Source: Alkalihalobacillus sp. BA299 (lineage in GTDB: Bacteria; Bacillota; Bacilli; Bacillales; Bacillaceae_F). From it: a stretch of DNA of 64,000 nucleotides. This document shows positions 33,801-41,145 of the stretch, in pieces; position 1 is the first letter of the stretch, and each line of letters begins with the position of its first letter. The translations under genes were made by a program, and so were the position numbers. The stretch is taken from positions 248,001-312,000 of the forward strand of contig NZ_JAFLJM010000002.1 in NCBI RefSeq assembly GCF_017745675.1. Direction: 5' to 3'. The notes beneath the pieces are model-generated. The model was given only the letters and a program-made list of their open reading frames with translations. It did not search any database and had not been told where the DNA came from.

Positions 33801-34155
33801 ATTGGCGGTTTATCGATAGTTTCGGATATTGCAGTTCTATTAAACTCTTACGATCTTTGATCCGCATCCCTCTTACTATATTACTCTGTAAATAAGTCAA
33901 CTCAATATCCTTGTTTTTTAACTCATTTAATAATCGAATTTTTTCTTTCTCTAATTCTTCGACCTTTCGATCCGCCGCTGTTTCCTTATATAAAACGATC
34001 TGCAACATACGTAAAGCCTCTTCTTTCCATTTTCGTAATGTTAAATAAGTGATCTTATACTTCTCACAAATACTAGCCATTGTCTGATTACTCCCGAAAA
34101 GGTCTAAAATAACCATTCCCTTAAATTTCGGAGTATATTTCCTGGAATTTTTCAT
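33751..34155 (-). CDS. IS3-family OrfA of the truncated element
   Basis: This 134-residue protein has the helix-turn-helix segment NQTMASICEKYKITYLTLRK and a leucine-rich coiled coil (VEELEKEKIRLLNELKNKDI). It resembles the DNA-binding OrfA of IS150-like elements, with the start of OrfB sequence at its end. It is probably non-functional without a complete OrfB. Confidence 0.72.
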   Translation of the reverse strand: MKNSRKYTPKFKGMVILDLFGSNQTMASICEKYKITYLTLRKWKEEALRMLQIVLYKETAADRKVEELEKEKIRLLNELKNKDIELTYLQSNIVRGMRIKDRKSLIELQYPKLSINRQCDLLQISRSCLLHIIH

Positions 34156-34220
34156 GGCTAAAACTTTAGCATAATTAGTAGATTTGTGTCCATATTTTTG
34201 GGTACGCTATGATATATACC

Positions 34221-34244
34221 CCCGCCAAGTTTTCACTCAGCGGG
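34221..34244. terminator. Terminator-like hairpin after the epimerase fragment
   Basis: CCCGC...GCGGG arms with a 14-base interval lie just past the fragment stop. A similar CCCG...CGGG hairpin follows the full epimerase gene at 52,520. Confidence 0.5.
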
Positions 34245-34252
34245 AATTTATT

Positions 34253-34446
34253 ACTTAACTTTATAATAATCGACATACCAATCGGCAAATTTCTGTAGCC
34301 CTTCTTCAATCGAAGTCTCCGGTTTAAAGCCCACAGCTTTCTGCAATTGATCAGTCGAAGCATAAGTAGCTGGTACATCACCTGGCTTAATTGGTTCAAA
34401 GATCTTCTCAAATTGGACTTCTCTACCTAAAGCCTTACTTAAGGCC
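34253..34446 (-). pseudogene. 3' fragment of a UDP-glucuronate 4-epimerase-like gene
   Basis: About 190 bases match the 3' end of the epimerase gene at 52,555 at roughly 87% by eye. They encode ALGREVQFEKIFEPIKPGDV, PATYASTDQLQKAVGFKPET and FADWYVDYYKVK then stop. Similarity ends sharply at about 34,446, about 50 bases from an IS3 element. The rest of the gene has been lost or moved. Confidence 0.85.
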
Positions 34447-34588
34447 CCTTGATACCAGTTAGATAAAAAATCTAGGGATAGTCTTACGGATTAACCCCCG
34501 AAATTTGGACATAAGCTCTCTTATTCTTACTCGTTCTTATCTTTTTGTTTTTTATGCGCTCTTTCAATATATTTCACTAGGGCCAAGT

Positions 34589-34698
34589 AGCTTGACAAGG
34601 AGCCTATGCGGGCATAATTCTCTTGCCAGGAAGCCAGCTTTATTAGATAGCTGGCAACGCCAAACGAGGCTATCATGCCCGCCACTCCATGTCAAGCT
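34589..34698. repeat. Large imperfect hairpin in the IS3 element tail
   Basis: AGCTTGACA (34589) pairs with TGTCAAGCT (34690), followed inward by GGAG/CTCC, GCGGGCAT/ATGCCCGC and a perfect inner stem GCCAGCT/AGCTGGC around nine bases. A plus-strand frame across it is an artefact of this symmetry. Confidence 0.75.
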
Positions 34699-34726
34699 GT
34701 GCTTCTAAATTTGTTTCGTTATCATC

Positions 34727-35608
34727 CTACAGATGTATTTTTTTGATCTCTAGCTTTTCAACCTGTTGCTTCGTATAAAATTCCTGTGGCGACATATCGA
34801 GAATACTGGAGTGCATACGACGTTCATTGTAGAATTTCATAAACGTTGAAACTTCCCGATAGGCTTCTTCATAGGTTTGAAATTGGAATCTACTCAAGCA
34901 TTCATCTTCCAAAATGCGATGGAAGGATTCAATATGAGCATTCATATTAGGCGTTTTTGGTGAAATTCTTTCATGTTCCATTTTCAAAGTTTCAAAGCCC
35001 TTTTGAAAGGCATTGGAAATAAACTGTGGCCCGTTATCTGTTCGTATCACAGGTTTTTCCAACTTATCGAATTGTTGCCGTTTTAACAATGCACGCTTTA
35101 ATGTCTGAATGGCATCTTTTCCACTGCAGCTTAAGCCAATACGGTAATCAATAATCGATCGGTCGTATACGTCAATATAAGACAGGACAAAGAAAAATCG
35201 TTGTTCTCCTTCAATATATCCATATTTAATGTCCGTTTCCCACAGCTTATTAGAAGCTGTAATGGTACGGTTTCGCGCTAATCGTCTTGGATAGGTGACT
35301 TTTTTCTTCCGCTGTGGTCGTAAAATATCAAGTTCTTTACACAGACGGTAAACCTTCTTTTTATTGACGATGAGATTATAGTTTCGACGTAGTTGTTTGG
35401 TGAGCTTACGGTATCCATACGCATAAGCATCGCCTTCAATTTCTTCTAATAACCATTCTTTTATTTGTTCATCTGATATTTTCTTTCCGTCCTTCGTGAT
35501 GGAGTAACCTGGTGCTGGACGTCCCTCACTCACTTGTTTTTCCTCTACCTTATAATTCTTTTGGTAATAGTAGGTGGAACGAGGAATACCAAGTATTTTT
35601 AGCACCAT
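34727..35608 (-). CDS. IS3-family transposase OrfB
   Basis: This 293-residue DDE integrase-type transposase has an HTH_21-like region (DAYAYGYRKLTKQLRRNYNL) and catalytic residues in LWETDIKYGYIEGE (D), VIRTDNGPQFISNA (D) and NMNAHIESFHRILEDE (E). All three acidic residues are present. The frame is open upstream to about 35,690 (EKPSLTEKLEIADHWINKGY), so it is probably made as an OrfAB fusion by -1 frameshifting at the A6G site rather than from ATG 35608 alone. Confidence 0.92.
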   Translation of the reverse strand: MVLKILGIPRSTYYYQKNYKVEEKQVSEGRPAPGYSITKDGKKISDEQIKEWLLEEIEGDAYAYGYRKLTKQLRRNYNLIVNKKKVYRLCKELDILRPQRKKKVTYPRRLARNRTITASNKLWETDIKYGYIEGEQRFFFVLSYIDVYDRSIIDYRIGLSCSGKDAIQTLKRALLKRQQFDKLEKPVIRTDNGPQFISNAFQKGFETLKMEHERISPKTPNMNAHIESFHRILEDECLSRFQFQTYEEAYREVSTFMKFYNERRMHSSILDMSPQEFYTKQQVEKLEIKKIHL

Positions 35609-35643
35609 TGAAACTACGTAACCTTTGTTAATCCAGTGGTCTG

Positions 35644-35958
35644 CTATTTCAAGTTTTTCAGTAAGTGAGGGTTTTTCTTTTTTATAAGATCACGGAGTAT
35701 GGCAATCTCTAGGTCTTTTTCACCGAGTAACTTTTTGAGTTGATCATTTTCTTGAGATAACTGTTTTGTTTCTAAGGGAGACGTATCACCATTGGTAGTA
35801 TGGTCATCAAACTTCCCTTCTTTATATTCTTTCACCCAACGATTTACCATGTTAGGGCTAAGCTCGTAACGACGTGCAACAAGTGCTGCATTTCCTGTTT
35901 CAATGGACTCATTGGCAACTTGTATTTTAAACTCTCTCGGATGTCTTGTTCTTTTCAT
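35644..35958 (-). CDS. IS3-family OrfA
   Basis: This 104-residue helix-turn-helix protein (HPREFKIQVANESIETGNAA, LVARRYELSPNMVNRWVKEY) with a leucine-zipper-like end (LSQENDQLKKLLGEKDLEIA) recognises the element ends. AAAGGAGC lies upstream of the ATG. A slippery AAAAAAG at 35683-35677 (minus strand) would shift ribosomes into OrfB. Confidence 0.9.
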   Translation of the reverse strand: MKRTRHPREFKIQVANESIETGNAALVARRYELSPNMVNRWVKEYKEGKFDDHTTNGDTSPLETKQLSQENDQLKKLLGEKDLEIAILRDLIKKKNPHLLKNLK

Positions 35959-36125
35959 GATGTAAGTCAGCTCCTTTAGTTAATATTATTATAAAATAAC
36001 TAGTTAGAGCTGTCCAAGTTCATATCGGGGCTATAGAGCTTAGATTGAATTAAAAACGCTAAATATAGATAAAATTGGGTATTTTTTATCTAACCATAGT
36101 AACTATTCAGGACTTTTGAAGGGTA

Positions 36126-36183
36126 TAGCTGTTAGATAAATGAAAAATGACCAAAACAAAAAAGCCCACCACCTTTTTAAAGT
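36126..36183. repeat. Direct repeat A (first copy)
   Basis: About 57 bases containing GCTGTTAGATAAATG and AAAAAAGCCCACCACCTTT. A close copy lies at 40,733-40,788 in the same orientation. Confidence 0.7.
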
Positions 36184-36290
36184 TAACCCGTTTGGTTGAG
36201 AGGTAGAATAGGGCAATATGCAATTAATTCTGCGTATCTTATATCATTCACTTTTGCACCTAATTTTGCTGCAATATGTATAAAAAAAAG
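36183..36290 (-). pseudogene. C-terminal scrap of an unknown protein
   Basis: The minus strand reads HIAAKLGAKVNDIRYAELIA and YCPILPLNQTG before a stop at 36183, just downstream of the intron's 3' end. It may be the tail of a gene cut by the intron or by deletion. Not identified. Confidence 0.35.
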
Positions 36291-36299
36291 AAAAAGACA

Positions 36300-38193
36300 A
36301 TCGAGTAGGAGGAGGCAATTAGCCTCCGACCTCTCACACCACCGTACGTACGGGTCCGTATACGGCGGTTCAATAAGTTAAGTGTGTTTAGAATGTATCG
36401 AGGAATATAGTTGGGTTAGATTGAGTAAACCAATCCGCTCAAGAAGATGGTTTGGAATAGCGGTATTTAAGATAAAACTATTTGAAATATGCCAATATCC
36501 TTTTCGAGTGTTTGCCCATTCCCAAGCCTTTTGCTTGGGAATTTTTAGTTTCATGAGGCTTTTGAAGCGAGTCCTAACCTTCTTCCACCTTTTCCAGATC
36601 ATTTGCCTAATCCGTCGACGTATCCAACGATCAATTTTTTGAACATAGGTTTTCATAAGACCAATTCCATAGTAATTAATCCATCCCCTAGTTACTTGAT
36701 TGATCTCCTTGATAATCTCTCGGATCTCTCCTGGTCGTTTGCGGGAAGTCAGGTTTTTCATTTTTTCTTCAAGTCGCTTTTTCGCCTTGATATGTGGACG
36801 GACTTGTACTCCATTTCTCGTTGGTTGTATACAGAACCCTAAGAACTTCCGTTTCGTCGGTCTACCGACTTCGCTTTTCTCCTTGTTCACCGTTAGCTTT
36901 AGTTCTTCTTCAAGAAATTTCGTGATGCTTTTTAGTATTCTCTCACCAGCCCTTTGACTTTTCACGTAGATATTACAGTCATCTGCGTAACGGATAAACT
37001 TGTGTCCACGTCTTTCTAGTTCTAGGTCCAGTTGGTGAAGATAGATATTACTAAGAAGCGGAGATAGATTTCCTCCTTGAGGAGTTCCAACCTCGCTCGG
37101 CTCATATTTTTCACCAATCATAATGCCACTTCGCAAGAATTTACGAATTAGCTTAAGCACTATTGGGTCCTGAATTAATTCCTCTACATGGTACATGAGT
37201 TTGTCATGGTTGACTGTATCGAAATACTGCTTCATATCAATGTCTACCACGTATCGGTATCCCTCTTCGTAGTACTGTTTTGCTTTTCCGATTGCGTCGT
37301 GAGCACTTCGGTTTGGGCGGAAGCCAAAACTGTTTTCAGAGAAATAGGGGTTGATCCATTTTTCAATTACTTGAAGAATCGCTTGTTGGACAAGTCGGTC
37401 TTTGACCGTGGGAATTCCTAGTTTTCTTTTTGAACCATCCGGCTTCGGGATTTCAACCCGCTTAACGGGTTGTGGTTGATACGTTCCATTTTTAATGGAA
37501 AGCACCAGAGACCTGCTCTCTTTGGCTAAGAATAGGCGCAATTTGTCTACCGTCATTCCATCTATCCCAGGTTTTCCTTTGTTCTTCTTGACTCTTTTAT
37601 AAGCCCTATTGAGGTTACCTCGATCAATAATCTCGCTGATCAATTCTGAACATTCACCATCTCTTCTTCTAGGTTCAGCGTGAAGTATACTGCACGCTTC
37701 CGCCGTATATTCAGGTTCCACCCTATCTTCTAGCGGGTAGCCCTCTTTTGATGTTTTCTGTGGTCGATGCATACTCCTCACCTCCGTTAGTTCCAAGATT
37801 CTCATTGTTCGGTCCTTCATCCATTGGACTACTATGACCTCTGCTGACTTCTTACCGTTCACGAGCTCATCACTGAGCTCGTTGTTTTCTTAAGAAATTT
37901 CTTTATCTCGAAAACCCCGGTAAGACCTCCCCGGGTAAGTCTAACCGCTTTCCTCTCGTAGACACTGGATTTACTGTAGGAGATTCGGGCAGTGTTGGAC
38001 TTCGTTTTGTAATGGAAACTCGTCCGTCTCCAGTCAGCCTTATATCCAGTTTCTGTCCGTTGCCCCGAGATTTTGCGTCCGGCTTCCTTCAGATTCTAGG
38101 TCACCCTAGACACCCTTGCCATTCGCTAACAGTTCCCACTGCCAAGCCTGTAGTGGACTTTCACCACCTAGCTGTTAGACATGCCGGGCACAC
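36300..38193 (-). mobile_element. Group II intron
   Basis: About 1.9 kb. The 5' end is GTGTGCCCGGCATG (38193 inward), a standard group II start. The RNA domain I region runs to about 37,863 and the maturase frame follows. Domain V (GAACCGCCGTATACGG...CCGTACGTACGGTGG) and a domain VI stem (GGAGGC...GCCTCC) end in CTACTCGAT at 36300. It sits a few bases after an intrinsic terminator hairpin, the preferred site of bacterial class C introns. Confidence 0.88.
36378..37862 (-). CDS. ltrA: Group II intron reverse transcriptase/maturase
   Basis: This protein of up to 494 residues has retroviral-type RT domains: GKPGIDGMTVDKLR, RKLGIPTVKDRLVQQAILQV, SFGFRPNRSAHDAI, VDIDMKQYFDTVNHDKL (catalytic Asp), GTPQGGNLSPLLSNIYLH and the active-site FIRYADDCNIYV (YADD). 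A GIIM maturase domain follows (TRGWINYYGI). No HNH endonuclease domain is visible, as in class C introns. The start may be GTG 37862 or an internal ATG. All RT motifs look intact, so it may be mobile. Confidence 0.93.
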   Translation of the reverse strand: MNGKKSAEVIVVQWMKDRTMRILELTEVRSMHRPQKTSKEGYPLEDRVEPEYTAEACSILHAEPRRRDGECSELISEIIDRGNLNRAYKRVKKNKGKPGIDGMTVDKLRLFLAKESRSLVLSIKNGTYQPQPVKRVEIPKPDGSKRKLGIPTVKDRLVQQAILQVIEKWINPYFSENSFGFRPNRSAHDAIGKAKQYYEEGYRYVVDIDMKQYFDTVNHDKLMYHVEELIQDPIVLKLIRKFLRSGIMIGEKYEPSEVGTPQGGNLSPLLSNIYLHQLDLELERRGHKFIRYADDCNIYVKSQRAGERILKSITKFLEEELKLTVNKEKSEVGRPTKRKFLGFCIQPTRNGVQVRPHIKAKKRLEEKMKNLTSRKRPGEIREIIKEINQVTRGWINYYGIGLMKTYVQKIDRWIRRRIRQMIWKRWKKVRTRFKSLMKLKIPKQKAWEWANTRKGYWHISNSFILNTAIPNHLLERIGLLNLTQLYSSIHSKHT

Positions 38194-38199
38194 ATCGAA

Positions 38200-38228
38200 A
38201 AAGGCATTGCGGAATTCGCGATGCCTTT
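38200..38228. terminator. Terminator hairpin next to the intron insertion site
   Basis: AAAGGCAT/ATGCCTTT arms with an inner GCGGAATTCGC. On the minus strand the stem is followed by TTTTTCGAT and then the intron. It would end transcription from the gene at 38,270. Confidence 0.8.
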
Positions 38229-38269
38229 AATCATCAGAGTTATTTTTTTCTTCTTCTGCAAATTCATTA

Positions 38270-39142
38270 TTATATGTCCAAAAACAATTGACCATCATGG
38301 TTATTATTCAACCTTCCTTTTTTAAGTAAGTCTCCTCCTCTAACACCTCTTTGATATCTTCTTTTAACAGTAGAAAAAGGTAATCCAGCTTCTTTTGCCC
38401 AAGCATTCATTGTTTTTCTTACACCATTTATTTCAATAAGGAATTTATGCTCATATATTGTTCCAACTGGAGCTAACAAATTCTCTTCTTTGCACCCAGT
38501 GTAAAGTCGTCTTTGTAACGTTTTATATGGCAATCCGCTTATTTCTGCCCATTCAGCTATAGTTTTTGTTTCACCGTTAATAGTTACATAATGGTTATTT
38601 CTTTTGTTCCTCTGTTGTTCAATTTCTGTACTCCATTTACAATTATTAGGATCGTAGTCCCCATCAACATTAACCCTATCAATCGACAAGTCGTTTCTGT
38701 AACCATTTCTTAGAGCCCATTCTTTAAAAACTTCAAATGATTCCATCCACTCTTGACATACTTTAATTCCTCTCCCACCATACTCTTTATAACGGTCATT
38801 ATTTTTATTTGTACACCTTTGTTTAATTTGAGTCCATGTATTATATAATCTTGTCCATCTCATACCGTGAGTTTTACTTGCTTCTTGAATTTTTAGAAAA
38901 GCACAATTTCCAGGATGATATCCATCTTCTTTGTCTTTCCTTACTAATTGTAACCCCTCTTGATAACCATTTTGTTTTGCCCATTCCACAAAAGCTACGG
39001 GATCATCTTTCCATTCATCACAGATCCATATTTCCCCCTTTTTATGGTGATTTGCTTTATTACTGCTATAGCACTTACTTCTCATTGATTTCCAAACCTT
39101 ATATATTTTCGTTCTGCTTAATCCGTGTTTTTCAACAAACAT
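38270..39142 (-). CDS. Phage-type protein with repeated homing-endonuclease/AP2-like motifs
   Basis: This 290-residue protein contains two copies of a phage motif: LYNTWTQIKQRCTNKNNDRY, KEYGGRGIKVCQEWMESFEV, then NGYRNDLSIDRVNVDGDY and NNCKWST; an earlier degenerate copy reads DGYHPGNCAFL. Such repeats occur in proteins of phages and mobile elements, often described as HNH- or AP2-like. A further helix-turn-helix-like pair (AEWAEISGLPYKTLQRRLY, NAWAKEAGLPFSTVKRRYQ) ends the protein, so it likely binds DNA. Nuclease activity is not certain. Confidence 0.65.
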   Translation of the reverse strand: MFVEKHGLSRTKIYKVWKSMRSKCYSSNKANHHKKGEIWICDEWKDDPVAFVEWAKQNGYQEGLQLVRKDKEDGYHPGNCAFLKIQEASKTHGMRWTRLYNTWTQIKQRCTNKNNDRYKEYGGRGIKVCQEWMESFEVFKEWALRNGYRNDLSIDRVNVDGDYDPNNCKWSTEIEQQRNKRNNHYVTINGETKTIAEWAEISGLPYKTLQRRLYTGCKEENLLAPVGTIYEHKFLIEINGVRKTMNAWAKEAGLPFSTVKRRYQRGVRGGDLLKKGRLNNNHDGQLFLDI

Positions 39143-39249
39143 AATTACCGCCCTTTAACATTCATTATTCTAAACACATTAACTAGATTTTGATTCATTG
39201 AAAATGAATTTTATCTATTCATTTTCATGTTATTATATAGGTTCACTTA

Positions 39250-40626
39250 TCAAGAACCTTTCCTTATATGCGAATATTCTAATTCCTGTAACGATAGCAT
39301 CATAATTCTCCATTCTGCCTCTTTATAACCACGAACAACAGTTTCACCATTTTCATCTTCATAGGATAATCTAAACTTATGTACTATTTCATAAATTGTA
39401 TGCTCTTCTTCTCTTTCAAATTCTAGTAACATTTCAATTTCACTAATTGCAGGTGCGTTATCATAAACGTTTACTAATTTAAAACCTACCAATTTCTTAC
39501 CTATAAAGATTTCACGAAGTTCCCCCGCTAACTTTCCTACTGTCTTATCTTTTGTAAAATGTTTCGAAACCATCTTAGCCATTTTGCCGTAGTTCTTCTC
39601 TAATAAGTAATAATGAAATTCAATTAATGCCCGTTCAGGTGTGTTCTCGCTATAATCACTAACCTCTCCCTTTTCAGGCAGATCCTCCCCAACCGTTAAA
39701 TCTCTTTTCACCCAATTGTTCATATGCTCTTTCTGCTTTTGATTTTCCTGATATTGTTCTAATGAACTTGCAACCTGTGTCATTGTCTCTTCAAAAGATG
39801 GTGGGACGAATTCTTTATCGATACCTTTTTTACCAGCCTTAATCGCATCTGCCCAGTCTCTTAATGCAAGTAATGTAGAAAGTGCCTTTGAGGAAACTTT
39901 TACATTGGCATAGCCTAAATCTCTACCATGTAAAATTCCATTCCTATATGGTAATTCAACTTCCTCATCTGTAGTTTTCTTGCGACTTTTACCAAATATT
40001 TTAGTAATAGCACCTAAACCACTATCATGTGCTGCAATTGTGTCCCATACTGTAAGTTCAACATTTTCTGCAAAGAAACCGATATGTTCAAAATCATTCA
40101 CGAACCCATCAATCATCATCAAAAATAATGGAACACTTGCATGGTATCTCCCGCTAAAGTGATCTTCTAATGCGTTTAACATTAAGGTTCTCCTAGGCTG
40201 AAATTCTTTTAGGGCCATAAGTCTATTAGCCAGAAAATTTACTTGCTCCCTATTAGTGAAGTATTCAATTAAAGCATCCTCTGCTTCATTAGGATTTCCT
40301 TGTTCAGCAAGCTTGACGCACTTTTCCATTAACGGGAAGTTTAAATTCTCAAATGCAATCCATCCCTTTTTTGCAAAGAAATGATTAAATCTGTCCGGTA
40401 TTATTTTTAATACCTTATATTGATTGTAAGACTCTTCAAATTGTTGAAATGCTTCTTCAAACTTCGGCTCCCTAAACCCAAACTCTTTAGCTAATAAATA
40501 TAATTGTTGAAAATCATGTGCACCTTTAAAAGTCATGTCCATTTCTTTGAAGCTATAATTGTCCTTAATTTGTTTTTTATTCTGCTTCCTCGTTCTCTTT
40601 TTATTTTTGTTTTTCTTTTTACCCAT
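39250..40626 (-). CDS. HEPN-like protein of unknown function
   Basis: This 458-residue protein has a very basic N-terminus (MGKKKNKNKKRTRKQNKKQ), a long helical middle with LPYRNGILHGRDLGYANVKV, which contains the Rx4H pattern (RNGILH) of HEPN ribonuclease-like domains, and a C-terminal part (TPERALIEFHYYLLEKNYGK...) that resembles an NTF2-like fold. I do not recognise the family with certainty. It lies next to a helicase operon, where HEPN proteins often act as RNA-cleaving toxins or sensors in defence systems. That role is inference. Confidence 0.6.
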   Translation of the reverse strand: MGKKKNKNKKRTRKQNKKQIKDNYSFKEMDMTFKGAHDFQQLYLLAKEFGFREPKFEEAFQQFEESYNQYKVLKIIPDRFNHFFAKKGWIAFENLNFPLMEKCVKLAEQGNPNEAEDALIEYFTNREQVNFLANRLMALKEFQPRRTLMLNALEDHFSGRYHASVPLFLMMIDGFVNDFEHIGFFAENVELTVWDTIAAHDSGLGAITKIFGKSRKKTTDEEVELPYRNGILHGRDLGYANVKVSSKALSTLLALRDWADAIKAGKKGIDKEFVPPSFEETMTQVASSLEQYQENQKQKEHMNNWVKRDLTVGEDLPEKGEVSDYSENTPERALIEFHYYLLEKNYGKMAKMVSKHFTKDKTVGKLAGELREIFIGKKLVGFKLVNVYDNAPAISEIEMLLEFEREEEHTIYEIVHKFRLSYEDENGETVVRGYKEAEWRIMMLSLQELEYSHIRKGS

Positions 40627-40732
40627 TTCATCTACTCTCCTCTCGCAAATCCCTATTAACTGATTTTACCATATATGTACATTACAAAACTCACCAAGTA
40701 GCACCTAAAACCTAGACGCTTATTAAGACTAT

Positions 40733-40788
40733 GGCTGTTAGATAAATGCAAAATGCCCAAACAAAAAAAGCCCACCACCTTTATAAAG
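40733..40788. repeat. Direct repeat A (second copy)
   Basis: Same as 36,126-36,183 with scattered differences, by eye about 85% identical. Both copies lie next to the 3' ends of minus-strand genes. Confidence 0.7.
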
Positions 40789-40818
40789 ATAATGAGCTCA
40801 TATTGAAAAGTTATTATA

Positions 40819-41145
40819 TTAAACAGCTTCTACTCTGAATTGCATATTCTTTTTTATTTCTTTATACTTACGTGCTACCTCTTTACTACGATCATAAATA
40901 ACATCAGTTTCCCCATTTACGAAACCAATCAAAGTAAGTAATCGTTTCTCCTTATCAAATTGATATTTATACTCAGCTTCTTCACCATTTTCTAGAATAC
41001 ATTTTGTTGTAACAATTAAGCCAGTTTGATTGGACTCAAAGTTTACAGACGTATAATTAGGTAATGTAGCATTGTTAATCAATTCTTCTGGATTCACTTT
41101 AGGTGAATAAAGTTCGTCATACAATCGTTCTATCATCTCATTCAT
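40819..41145 (-). CDS. Small protein coupled to the helicase
   Basis: This 108-residue protein has no motif known to me. It has an acidic helical N-terminus (MNEMIERLYDELYSPKVNPE), a probable beta-rich centre (LIVTTKCILENGEEAEYKYQ) and a basic helical end. Its start overlaps the helicase stop as ATGA, so the two are translationally coupled and probably interact. It may be an accessory or regulatory subunit. Confidence 0.65.
   Translation of the reverse strand: MNEMIERLYDELYSPKVNPEELINNATLPNYTSVNFESNQTGLIVTTKCILENGEEAEYKYQFDKEKRLLTLIGFVNGETDVIYDRSKEVARKYKEIKKNMQFRVEAV

Larger units (their letters stand above)
33249..34155 (-). mobile_element. Truncated IS3-family (IS150-like) insertion sequence
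   Basis: Both reading frames of an IS3-type element are present but the 3' end is lost. No terminal inverted repeat is seen at the left, where homology stops after RLLTENGRLDSF. It is distinct from the complete element at 34,500. Confidence 0.75.
34500..36022 (-). mobile_element. IS3-family insertion sequence, apparently complete
   Basis: About 1.5 kb with two overlapping frames and imperfect terminal inverted repeats: TGAACTTGGACAGCTCTA at the 5' end (36022 inward, minus strand) and GAAATTTGGACATAAGCTCT at the other end (34500, plus strand). The catalytic DDE residues are intact. Direct target repeats could not be recognised. A 110-base imperfect hairpin occupies the untranslated 3' part. 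Confidence 0.78.

Noticed and set aside
34505-34708. Plus-strand open frame of 67 codons
   Set aside because: It runs through the large hairpin in the IS tail and has no coding features.
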